64,000 nucleotides of DNA from Macrolepiota albuminosa (Eukaryota; Basidiomycota; Agaricomycetes; Agaricales; Agaricaceae): NCBI GenBank assembly GCA_027475525.1, contig JAMWFC010000032.1, forward strand, positions 620,001 through 684,000. The letters run 5' to 3'. Positions 38,045-48,989 of the stretch are shown in pieces; positions within the stretch are counted from its first letter, which is position 1, and each line of letters starts with the position of its first letter. The notes beneath the pieces were generated by a model. That model did not search any database. It was given only the letters and a program-made list of their open reading frames with translations, and was not told the origin of the DNA. The position numbers and the translations under genes are program-made.

Positions 38045-39090
38045 CTTGAGTTCTTCACAGGAAGGCTAGGGAATCAAGAGGTGAAGGAGACCAAGAATAC
38101 TACAATGGCTCACGACTTTATACATGTTCTGTTGGTTTTCGGCCATCATTTTTCGCCCCTGCCATCCAGCACTGGAAGGGTATTGATTACGCGAATGACA
38201 TTTGACACTGGCATAGAGAATTTCGTTTCTTAGCATTTCTCCTAATAAGTATGCATCGTTTAGACATAGCGGTATGCTATCAACAAGGTGAATATGTATT
38301 TGAATGATTTCAATGTTCATCATATGATGGGACCCTGTCAAGTATACACCTCTTTGCAGCCCATAAATGCAGTAGTAGTCTGGGCGATTTCAAGGGCGGA
38401 AGGTGATGAATGGACACTGCCAGCTTTAGCTCATTTCAATTTTCCGGATAATTCTTGTTTCTCGTCCCTGGTTCCAACGATAGAAACGGGGGCTTCAAAA
38501 GCTCTGTTTCTGTTGCATATCTGGTGCTTCGCTGGCATTGGCGCTCAAGGTTGCAGACCATATTTCGGATCCGACCCCTCGCTGAGATTGGGACAACGAA
38601 GACTGCCTGTCTGTCATCTTTACCGAACAGATTCTAACATTTCCTGGCCCGATAGTGGCGCTTTATTAGCCTTTGCCCACTGCCCCTGCGGTGTTTCCAC
38701 GTGTCGCAGAGGCACCTAAAAGTACAAGCGAGATCTTTGCCTGCAAAGATTCAAAATTAAAGATAAATGAAATGCGAACATTTTAAGCCGGATAGGAATT
38801 TTCTTTTGCAACATCACACCATGATGGACACAGGTAATGGAAGATGCGAGCCGGATAGAGTCTGATCTAATGGAATTTATTCACATCCCCTCGCCACTTT
38901 GCTTGCTCTTCCTCATCTCAACACCTACTTCTTGGTGTCTACATGTATTTTAGTGCTCTACGAGAGAAGCTTTATTCATGGGTGGGTGGGCGTAGTCCAT
39001 TCATTACCATTCGCAAGAGTAAATTACATAGAGATGCCTTGGTTAAATTACAGTGTCTGTGGGGATGTCTATGGGTAGGTTGAAGGAACA
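38045..39090. other. intergenic upstream of hydrophobin
   Basis: About 1 kb with no supported gene; a plus-strand 143-codon open frame at 38288-38719 has no recognisable motif. Confidence 0.45.
38116..38122 (-). promoter_or_regulatory. TATA box of the hydrophobin gene
   Basis: TATAAAG on the minus strand, 72-78 bp upstream of the hydrophobin ATG. Confidence 0.5.
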
Positions 39091-41815
39091 TTAACGATCG
39101 TCAGGCGTTTTCCAAGGCGGATAGCCAGAGGCTGCCTGAGATGCTAAAGCAGTAGATGAAGAGACGTGGGAGACAGATGTGTTCCGCGAATGATTCTTTC
39201 CCAGCAGCGAAAGCCTGGCATCATCAGTGTCCCAATCATTATCATAGATTAGGGCATCATCAGCTACGATAGCACCTGTCCGTTTGTCCAAACGGAAAGT
39301 TAGTCCACGCAACTTTCGGTGTAGTGTTGCTTCATTGTCATGTGGGAAAAGCAGCTCTCCAAACCCGGAGCGCGCTGTCAATGATGCTATCACACCGATG
39401 GACCCAGGTGGATTGACAATGAAGACTTTTCGTCGTTCGCGCTGATGAAGGATTTGAATCACGATGCCGGAAAATCCTACTAGGATGAGAATTAAGGCTA
39501 ATGTATGAGCAGGCAAAGGACTAGAGAGAACCGGTTAGTGAGCTTCTCTGTCTACTTGAAGGAGATAGACGCACTCGATCCATAGTACGGGAACAAGTGA
39601 TGTCACCTTCGCAGGTAACGTAGTATTGTTGTTGACAAAATAGATAGATTTAGCGACGACAGACAGATGTTGAGTCTGGCACGATAATACTCCCAGGTCA
39701 AGTTTTCGCACATGTAGTAGATACTTAATCACATACATAAACGGCTTGCGTAAGGTCCAAGAATCCGTCGTGAAGATCAAATGTTGATTGGGCTCCACCG
39801 GGTTTTTGGGAAGCAAAACGGAAGATAGCTCCAGACAAGCTCGATTTTGTTGCTAGTGATCGAGCCTGGATGAATGGATTCGTGTTATCAGGAAAGATGA
39901 CCCTGTTCCAAATCTAAGAACAACAAGGGGAGAATTTCAGATGATGCACCAACCCGTTAAAAGCCTGCCCATTGAGTAAACCTCCCGTAACATTATTAGG
40001 AGGGATCTGTCCGTTCTGGATGGCAACTTCGGTGATAGATCTGTCGTTGAGGTCGACCGATGCAGTGATGTTGTGTGCCTCAATCGAAGGAGCACAAAAG
40101 ACCGCCCTCACTTCAGGCGCACCATCGGTCTTATTATGGAAGAACCTGGGGACACATCAGCGCCAAGACCACCTTCAGAGTTTCAATGACAAACCAAAAC
40201 ATGACAGGTTGCAACGTAACATTGGCTGTTTGAACGCATGGTACGGGAACTACACCAAATTGTACTGGGGATGCCTGAACGCAATTGTAGAATGTATCAA
40301 CTGCAAGAAGTCCAGTGAAAACTCACCATTGGATTATAAGTGACATTGAGTGTGCATCCTTCAGCCGATTGCGAGATCAAAGTGAATGACGCTGTATTCT
40401 CCTGATCAAGGCTAGCAGATGCAGGATTTTTGCAATTCGGTGTAGTTAGAATCCCTGTGGTGTTAACGGACACCGTCCCATTGAGCCCAGGGTCAGTGGG
40501 AAGCTGTACAGAGAAACATGAACAACAATAGATTACTGTAAACAATTACAAGATCGCTGACCGCAAATTGAGCTGTGGCCCAACGATCATGAATGAATGG
40601 GGGATCTGGTAACCCTTGGTATACGGCAGATACTGCATATCCGGCAGCGGCAACAAAGGCGTTCAGCTCATTAACATCTGGTATGAGTCCTATATCTTTC
40701 ATGCTAGTGACAGAGATCGCTGCGGGAAGCGTCAGGCGTTCAGCTCATTAACATCTGGTATGAGTCCTATATCTTTCATGCTAGTGACAGAGATCGCTGC
40801 GGGAAGCGTCAGTAGGGAACAGCTTGTATGGCGAAAAAAACCGTACAATTAACGTGTTCAACTTGTCGAAGCTGAAAAATCGCTCCCGCTGTTCTATAGT
40901 CAGTGCGTGGCTTTCAAATTTTGAAGGTCTTGGACTAGTCTTGCCTAAAGTCTGGAAGCAATACGTTCCGAGTGCAGTAATCGAAGACCAGAAGACAACT
41001 CGATGCTTGTACTTCATAGCTCGAAAGAGTCCGAAGAAGGGGCTACCAGAATTTGTCAGGTCCATACATTACGACCCTGCAATAAAACTACCCAAGTGCT
41101 ACCTAAAAGACAAATAAGTAGAGAACAACGAGCAAGAAACTGTGTATAATGCCGCACATAATCCAGAAGTATACTCTCTTCAGCAGGCGATCGTCCTTTC
41201 CACAAGAGGATATAGGGCTTGAATCAAGTTATAATAGTCCATTAAAAGAGAACACGGCGACATACTTGCAGCCATCTCACACTCCAGTCTAACTCTCGCC
41301 ACATGAAGGCAAGAGGCAAGATGATGCTAGAATTCATTTAACAGTACTCTATGGTCCTTAAAAACAAACGCGCTCACATGGTAGGTACAAAGGACTGAGA
41401 TTGAGTGTTGCAATTGGTATTGCAGTCGGGAGACAGCAATGGTACACGCACCAAGAGAAATTGGGGGGAAACTATAGGAAAAACATTTGTTTGTGGAACC
41501 TTAAAGCCTGGCGTCCGGTCAGCGGACGTCACCAAACCCTTTATGAAAACAGACTTACCATTACGCTCGTAGGATATTATCGTTCCTGCCTCAAGTCCTA
41601 ATCCCAATGCTAAAATCAAGAATGGTGTCCCCAATACAACGACCCATGACATAAACCAAGGGCTCTACAAAAAAAATATGAATGCAATAACATCAACGAA
41701 ATTCCAAGCTTACATATTGAAGCGCTTTCTTGTCACTTGAGCTTACCGATGGAATGAGATGGGTCGAATCTCGAGAAGTTTGTCCTGATCCTCTGCTGGG
41801 AGGTTCCGAATACAT
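39091..41815 (-). CDS. DUF3433-family multi-pass membrane protein
   Basis: ATG at 41815 (MYSEPPSRGSGQTSRDS). Many short introns. Recognised segments in order are a membrane helix 'VVLGTPFLILALGLGLEAGT', 'PLAFMWRELDWSVRWLQ', 'PYILLWKGRSPAEESILLDY', 'FFGLFRAMKYKHRVVFWSSI' and 'LAGAIFQLRQVEH'. Then come a long extracellular-type region with NxS/T sites, a last helix near 'HTLALILILVGFSGIVIQIL', and 'GSIGVIASLTARSGFGELLF'. This order matches fungal DUF3433 proteins, which carry two such repeats and have no established function. One intron (after 'FQTL', near 40940) uses a GC donor. A 77-bp duplication sits near 40657. The exon leading into 'SPFFGLFRAM' is not fixed. Confidence 0.72.
40657..40812. 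repeat. exact 77-bp-period tandem duplication, block 23
   Basis: Copy 2 starts at 40734. Lies across an exon/intron border of the DUF3433 gene. Confidence 0.95.
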
Positions 41816-42501
41816 TTTGGAGGGAATCCCACTATTAAGCGTTTGTAGATTGAAGGTCAAAGGTTAAGGATACAGGCACATGTCAAATACGCAGTCGCAT
41901 CAGGTAACGGATGTCAAACATGATGGCCAGATAAGGGTCGAACACTGCCATCATAATCTCAGGCTCTAAGAATAATAAATCTTACCTCCTTTGTCATATT
42001 GTCCTTCATCTATTTGGTCAGAAAAACAGGACAAACGAAAGCGCAAATGCAGATTTTACTTGAAGAGTCTTGTACAGAATGCTATGATCTCTTTAAATTT
42101 CAGAACATTCAAGCTGCGGACCCGCGCTTCCTGGGTGAGGCATAGCATCAGTTACTTCGTGACATCCAAAAGCATGTCACACGGTCTGCACAAGCCGCCC
42201 TTACTACATCGCCTTCTTACTTGTTTTTCACACTTGCTGACGTGTCTTGCCATTTCTTGATTCCGGGACCGCACTACCAGTGGGAAATGACAGTGACGCA
42301 ATCTTTTGGTGCCCATAAGTCAAAGTTCACTGACATGTGTGCGCGTGTCCCTCTTTGGCATCAATACTCCTCTCTTCTCCAGCTTTGACTGCCTCTACCG
42401 TATCAAAGCGGTAGTCGGTAGTCTGTGTATAAAAATTAAGCTATGTTTAAGTTCAAACAGAAAAAAAGAATCGACACTGCTAGGACCACTCTATAGCTAG
42501 A
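41816..42501. other. intergenic between divergent genes
   Basis: Upstream region of the DUF3433 gene (-) and a small plus-strand gene; no coding signal recognised. Confidence 0.4.
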
Positions 42502-43059
42502 ATGCTATCTCGCGTAACTCTCACCCCGATGGAGCCCCTCATTGGGCCTTACGCTACTTCTTTCCCCGCACTGAGCATTGCATCCCTCGGATCGAAATCT
42601 GTAACGATGCAAATACGTACTTTTGACCCGTAAGCACATCAATTACCCTCTACCACCACTGACTCACTTTTCTCTTGAAAGTGTCCTGACAGTAGACGAG
42701 AACGTGGCATACTCTGGCATCCTTCAGCCCGACGGAACAACCACACCAAATCCTCTCACCGCGAGAGGTGTCGTGCTGACTGTTACTTATGCACAGGGTC
42801 CTAGGAGTATCCAACCCCGTATTAAAGTTCACTCTGGGGCTTCTGCCTCTGTTGTGCCTCCAGCTATGACTCTTACCCATGCCATGACTTCCTCCTCTAC
42901 AATTATTCGCCCATTTTTTTCTCACCAGCTGGCCATGGTTTTCATCCCTTCGCCACCTGGTCTGCCTCTTCGTGAGAGATTATTCGCCCATTTTTTTCTC
43001 ACCAGCTGGCCATGGTTTTCATCCCTTCGCCACCTGGTCTGCCTCTTCGTGAGAGCTAA
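42502..43059 (+). CDS. hypothetical protein, unrecognised
   Basis: ATG at 42502 (MLSRVTLTPMEPLIGPYATS) opens an exon that ends at a GTAAGC donor near 42630. The frame resumes at 'VLTVDENVAYSGILQPDG' after an acceptor near 42681. It continues through 'RGVVLTVTYAQGPRSIQPRI' to a stop at 43057 once the 77-bp duplication at 42902 is collapsed. The protein would be about 150 residues, rich in Pro, Ser and Thr, with no signal peptide and no family that I recognise. If a base is missing at the join, as seen elsewhere here, the reading frame would extend further. Confidence 0.4.
42902..43055. repeat. exact 77-bp tandem duplication, block 24
   Basis: Copy 2 starts at 42979. In the 3' part of the small hypothetical gene; it makes the peptide repeat in a second frame. 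Confidence 0.95.
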
Positions 43060-43382
43060 GGCAATCGCATGTCCAATTAGCTTCCCATTACGGGCAGCGC
43101 GCCTTTCCGATACATTCGATCAGCTCTAGTCCCTCAGGCTTTGTGTGTATTTGGTTCCTTTTTTGGCTCATATGGCTCTCCATCTATTTCTTTCCATTCC
43201 ATCAAATGATATTGAACGAGAGATCGAGCTTTTTTGCTGCCATCGGGAGCAAAAGTTCCATGCAATCCTGGACCACAACTGTCAGGACGTGTAGCATAGA
43301 TGAGGTGGCTGTAGATCTGTTTGTACAGATATAAATACACAACAAGCATTAGTTAGTTATCCATGATCGTAACACTATAAGT

Positions 43383-43537
43383 ACACGTTCTTTCTCTAGA
43401 GACACGAGAAAGCCTATTCACCAAGGCCAACAAGCGCCATCGCCGTTACACCTGCCAACACACGTTCTTTCTCTAGAGACACGAGAAAGCCTATTCACCA
43501 AGGCCAACAAGCGCCATCGCCGTTACACCTGCCAACA
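43383..43537. repeat. exact 77-bp-period tandem duplication, block 25
   Basis: Copy 2 starts at 43460. Repeats the last codons of the ZIP transporter; one base seems missing at 43536/43537. Confidence 0.95.
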
Positions 43538-45259
43538 GCTAAAAAGCGCAAGTACCTTCCTGCGCACTGAACCTTGATGTTCATGCTCATCCTGATGGTC
43601 AAATCCGTGTCCATGTCCATGTCCGTGTCCGTGCCCATGGTCTCCACCCACGTCTCCAAACACGAAGTCACCCGCGAGCATCTCTACGGTGGATGCATAG
43701 ATGAGCATACCAGCCGAGATGGCCGCCATGAGACCTTGCGTGAGCTGTAGTTGTACTAGGCGGAGTAATCATTGATCAGGGAATGACATCAAGGGACAGA
43801 GAAGGGTTGAAACGCACTGGATTCTCCCGCAGAAGGAAAGACGAAAACACCAGCGCCCATACCAAATGGCGTTGTGATAGCGAAGAGGATGAAAAGGGCG
43901 GGACCTAACCAATGGTTTCTAGGCGTGGAGCTTGGTGGAAGACCTGCTATCCGGATGCCAAGGGAGAGACCCTCGAACAGCTGGTGGAACACTATTGCCG
44001 TTAGGAGGGATGCTAAACAATGTTCAGAAAATGAACAACCAAAAGGAAACTGACATACTAAAGTCGCTACCGGAGGTAACCGCGAGCGTCAGACCTATTA
44101 CAAGGGAGTGGACCATGATGCCTAATTGTAGAACCTGATTCATGATCAATATTCCGCATGGCAGTAAATGGCAATACACGCACCAAAATCCCAACAACCT
44201 GTCTTTTCCTCCCGATTGTCTGAGTCACATCTTCCTTTTCTTCCTGCTCATCGTCATCAAACACCGTACCTACCTCATGCGCTTGCCCATGCATCACCCG
44301 CATGTGACACACACATGCTTCTTCGTGTCCCCATGTACTTAGTCTGGAGTGCAGACTACCTCCCCGCGAAAGCCGCGGCGCATTAAGGAGAACAAGTGAC
44401 AATAGTGCTTCGTCGTCGTCGAGGTTACCTAATGACCTGGCGCGTTCACGTGTAGGCCTTTGTGCGGTGCCAGAGGGTGTATGTATGAGTGGTGTCCGTT
44501 CTGTGGGGGCATTAATGCAGTTTGGAGAGCTACAGGGTATTGGGCTGCGCAATTGTGACTCGGAAGACGGTCCCGCGAGTACCGTTACCGATTCAATTGG
44601 GCGTGACGGAGACCTCAAACGTGAGGGAGCAGGTGAAGAGACTCTAGAGGTAGGTGCGGATGGTTTGGAATGTAGGTGGTCCACGTATGATGTAGATATG
44701 TCTAGGAGTCAATCGTCAGTTAGTAATGACAATGGATTGATGTGAAACCATACATTCAACGAGAAATATCAGAAGCAAGGAACCAAGTCTGAGCAGTTCA
44801 ATGAGAAACTTGAATCTTGAAGCAAACCAAAATCGTACATGATCAATCCTGTCCACTTGCCAACATTATTATAGCTTCGTTTGACCTCGAGGTTTTGTAG
44901 AGATGTAAAAGCGTCCGGAAGTAGATGGCAGAACGCAGTCGATAGAATCGCACCTATACAGTAACAACATGGTCTCTGAGTCGAGAGAAAAAATCGTGGG
45001 ATATGAAAACACACCCGTGCCGAAATGTTTTCCTATGAAGAACACGAGGTGTGGTATTCTGAGAAATTGGAGTTGTTTGGATAATCCCGGGAAAGATACA
45101 GCTATATCAAGGTAATAAGCTCAACGTCGCATGCTCAGATACAGTAGAACTTGTACCGAAGAGAGATAAGAAAAAGATCCCAAACATGACAATAATGCGA
45201 GGCTCTTCTCCTTGATGCCCCTTTGTGAGGGGTTCTACGGCGTATATGAGAGCTGGCAT
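43491..45259 (-). CDS. ZIP-family zinc/iron transporter
   Basis: ATG at 45259 (MPALIYAVEPLTKGHQG). First membrane segments: 'IIVMFGIFFLSLFAVSFPGL' and 'FGTGAILSTAFCHLLPDA', the latter with the TM2 'HLLPDA' motif. A long Ser/Pro-rich loop follows. Then come 'HSLVIGLTLAVTSG' (TM4), 'HQLFEGLSLG' (TM5 HxxxE metal site) and 'QGLMAAISAGMLIYAS'. Near 43620 a histidine-rich stretch of HG repeats and 'HQDEHEH' precedes the last helix. The family moves Zn2+ or Fe2+ into the cytosol. The final helix 'LLAGVTAMALVGLGE' with its stop at 43491 is one base out of frame from the preceding part, exactly at the end of the 77-bp copy, so I assign the misframing to assembly. Confidence 0.82.
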
Positions 45260-46154
45260 TTTAGAAGAGAGAGAACTGAGGAGGTTAGGTATATAAAGGG
45301 TACCGCAGTAGATTGTCAACTTGTGTGCAGGAAAGCGAAGCCTCGGTTGACTCCCCAAGGAGAGGACCGCACCAGTCGAGGGCGTGAGAATTTTTTACCA
45401 ATTTATGTAATCTACCAATCCTGGACTTGCCAGCGCTTTAAACTTCGAAGGTTTTACAAAAAGGCTGGCAGTGGGCACAAACTGAGATAAAACTCGTTGT
45501 TAAAGAAAAAAAAAGAGCTTCCAGAGCTCTTTAAAGGCTTTTGCGCAATATTCCTCCACAATTTGTGACTCGCAGCTCGAGACGGTCATCGGCCATGATC
45601 GTTTGGATAGGCTGTGCACACAGCACGTTTCATAGATGACAGAGTTCTTCCAATCTTTCGTGGATGGCATCCGTAATGCCGTGTTTGCCGAGCTATATCG
45701 ATCTCTGTGTTTTCTGATGTCCATTAGGAACGATTGCCGTCGGCATCAGGTGTACAGTCGTATGATCGATAATGGTACAAAGGCTAAAGAGATTATGGGT
45801 TCAATGTGGCTTCTACTGACTCTACAGACCCATGACTGCATAGCATGTGGTGTTTAGATAGAAATAAAAGGGCCAAGACTTAAGAATCGATGACGATACA
45901 TATATGGGACACAGTGCACATGTGAGATAACGCGAATGCCACCAACCAAACAAGTGAACAAGCGGGATTCGAAGGGATCTTTCGCCGTGAAACCTGCTGT
46001 TAAAATGTCTGTTGTGCACCAAGACCGTTGCCTGCAGCTTACAACCAAGTACCCACTCATCCTCTCAAAATCCATTCCTGTATTCTAGCTTTTTAGACAA
46101 TAATTTCCACAGATTTGTTGGAACTGTAGCTTCGGTTCACCATCGAATAAGTAG
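45260..46154. other. intergenic between ZIP and etherase/kinase genes
   Basis: About 0.9 kb; small open frames on both strands, none with a motif or clean splicing. Confidence 0.4.
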
Positions 46155-48574
46155 CTAGCATCCTTCGGATCTCGATGCAAGAAAGTTCCGACGAAGGAGC
46201 TCAATCGCACACCCCGCAGCGTCACTAACCGCCTCAATAGAAGCAAAGACCTCACCCCGTTCCTCCAATCCCTGCACAAGCATCTCCTTGTATTCCTTCA
46301 CCTGGCCCAAAGCACCCCCGAGCACCAGCGTGCTTTCCCTCGTCTCAGCCCTCCAGTTAGGCCCTAACAAATGCATCAACGTCTTTACCGCCCCTTTCAC
46401 TCCCTCCTTTACGATCTCCAACGCCTCCACATCCACGTCCACAGCTCGTACAGGGAACGCTGCAGCAAAAACAACAGGACAGAGCGATGCCACACGTAGC
46501 TTCGGATCCGTATTCAGCGCTTTCGCATCAGGGTCTTCGCGGAACTGATCAGGCGCATAAACAGCCGATATAATTCCAAGCATCGATGTACATCCAAAAT
46601 GCGCGGCCACTCGCTGGTGAAAAGGCGTAGGCGGGCAGCCTGAATCGCGGTGGCTCAAGGCATGTCGTATAGCTTCGCGACCGATCCAGTACGCAGATCC
46701 TTCATCGCCAAGAAGGTATCCCCATCCGCCTGCGCGCTCAACTGACGTTGAGACGAGTTTGTGCGAGGCAGAGGTGATCTTGAACCTTTTGGCTAGGCTG
46801 CCTGTTCCTGTGATAAGGACAATTCCGGTTTTTGTCTGAGTCTGCTGCATATCATCATTCTTGATGATGGCGGAGGAGAGTAGAGCGGCGTCGTTTGTCA
46901 CAAGAAGCGTCATGGGATCTGGGAGTAATAGAAGCCTTGAGATTCTGGCATGGACGGATTCGAGGTCAGTAGGCCGATCGAGACCTGCACCACCAATCCA
47001 TGCTGCCGCGAAGAGAGGCTGAGCCAAGGGTATCCGTGGCTGGGAGGGAGTGCAAAGAACGGATTTCGGAAGGAGTGCTATCGCTTGATTGATTGCTTCG
47101 GACATCGTCAAAAGAGCGGCATCGTGTCCACGAGTAACACTGTTAATCATCGTCAGTGGTTTTCTTAGTAGAAAGCTTGGATAGTACAAGTTACAAGGGC
47201 CAGCCTCCGCCCTAGCCTGGATCCCATCTCTATTCGCAATTATAGCAGTACATTTCGTTCCGCCAGCATCAACAGCAAGGACCAATGGTGGTGGGAATGC
47301 AGTCAATGAGGGAGGAAGAGCATCAGAACCCAACCATGCTTTCCGCATAACTCCTCCAGCAGCTGCAAGATTAGCCCGTGCATCGTCGATTGAGCACTGA
47401 AGCTTTTCAACTACTAAGGACAACTTTACACTTCCGTCGCACGACGCAATAAGAGTATCGATCTCTGTGTCTGTACGCGAGGTCTGAGGGTGCAAAGTCC
47501 GGAAGATTCGTCGCGCACGGTCGATCAGCTTTTTATTCGAGGATTTGACATCAACCATCTACCATGTCAAGTTGATTGATAAATTTCTTCAAAACCACAA
47601 GACCACTCACCAAGTTCCCATGCGTCTTCCCAACTCTAATCATGACCCCTGTCGAAATCATATTTAAAATCTGCAAAATCAGCACCATATGCAAGAGCCA
47701 CAAATCAACCGACTCACCATCTTCGTCGCAGTCCCCGCCTTCATCCTCGTACTCCCTGTAACAACCTCCGCCCCAACCACGCACTCAATCACACACTCCG
47801 TCCGCCCTCTCATCTTACTTGGGTTCACACACGATATCCCTACCGTCAGTAGACCTTTCTCCTTACAATATTCGAGCCCCGCAAGGACATACGGTGTTCT
47901 TCCGGAAGCAGCGATACCTATTACTGTGTCTAGGCTGTTGATGGGCGGTACGATGGTGCCGAGATCGTCGACGGGCCGCGTGGTAGAATCCTCTGCGCCT
48001 TCGGAAGCGTAACGGATAGCGGAGTCGCCCCCGGCTATTAGACTGATTTTGAGGTTGAGCTGATTTCGTTGACCTAGAACAGGCAAGGGACTCACGCGAC
48101 GAATTGGTCATATGGGACGGAGAATGTCGGGGGGCTGATGGGAAGCTGTATCGTCAGAATGTAGTATGGAAGCGGGGAAAGTAAGGACGTACATCTCGGA
48201 TGCATCAAGGATACCAAGTCTATGCATAACAACTCTTCAGTTACCGCAGCGATGCAGTTAACTTGGAGAAAACACAACCTCCCGCTCGTCCCTGCTCCAA
48301 TATACAACACCCTCCCTCCCTTCTGCAACCTTTCAGCAATAAGGTCAATAGTCCGCGCGATCTCAGTTATGCACTTCTGTACGGCTAGTGCTACAGTCGC
48401 GTCCTGCGCATTAATAATTCCTACTCATCGATGAAAAAACAGTCAAAGAAAGAGAGGAAAGTTACACACTACACACGTTCTCTGTCGACACTACGTCAAT
48501 CTGCGCTGACTCATTGTTACGCGCCTCAGTTTGCAGAACGCCTGTCTGAGTAATGACTGAAGACGCCACCATCG
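46155..48574 (-). CDS. N-acetylmuramic acid 6-phosphate etherase (MurQ-like) fused to N-acetylglucosamine kinase
   Basis: ATG at 48574 (MVASSVITQTGVLQTEARN). The N-terminal SIS domain reads 'RVLYIGAGTSGRLLGILDAS', 'EIPPTFSVPYDQFVALIAGG', 'GIAASGRTPYVLAGLEYCKE' and 'VVTGSTRMKAGTATKM', which is the MurQ pattern. After 'GVMIRVGKTHGNL|MVDVKS' the C-terminal ~370 residues are a BadF/BcrA-type sugar kinase with 'LVLAVDAGGTKCTAI' (phosphate loop), 'ITGTGSLAKRF' and 'GGWGYLLGDEGSAYWIG'. MurQ cleaves MurNAc-6-P to GlcNAc-6-P and lactate; the kinase phosphorylates GlcNAc. Both lead to GlcNAc-6-P. Fungi make no MurNAc, so recycling sugars from bacterial walls, or a regulatory role like the glucokinase regulator, is inferred. 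Both halves look complete; the fusion crosses one ordinary intron. Confidence 0.85.
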
Positions 48575-48989
48575 TGAGGGTTCGTCAGGACACAGAAAAG
48601 GTATAACGAATGAGAAAAGCAGAACTCTGTAGAGATTGCGTAGTCATGTTCGGAATTGGAGCATTCTGATCTGGTTAAGCAAAACCATGAGGAAGACGGG
48701 GTCACGGTCCGCTGCATACCATGTGATCAAAATCGGTGATCAAAGGAGCACTCTTGCCACGAGAAACCCTGGCTTTTATATGCAATATATACACTATGCA
48801 CAGAGAACGATATGAGCAAGCTGATCGAAATAAAAGTACAGAAGTAAAGCGTCCAACATCCCATACAACGCTACGCAGTCCACCTCAAATATCCGCGATC
48901 TCTACCGTCTTCGTGACTGTCGGCATAGCTCTAGCGGCTGAATTGCTGTCCCCCTAAGCAAAGTAATATCAGACATGTACCATTTAGTC

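Noticed and set aside
38288..38719. 143-codon plus-strand open frame upstream of the hydrophobin
   Set aside because: No motif, several overlapping frames of similar length, no promoter or splice support.
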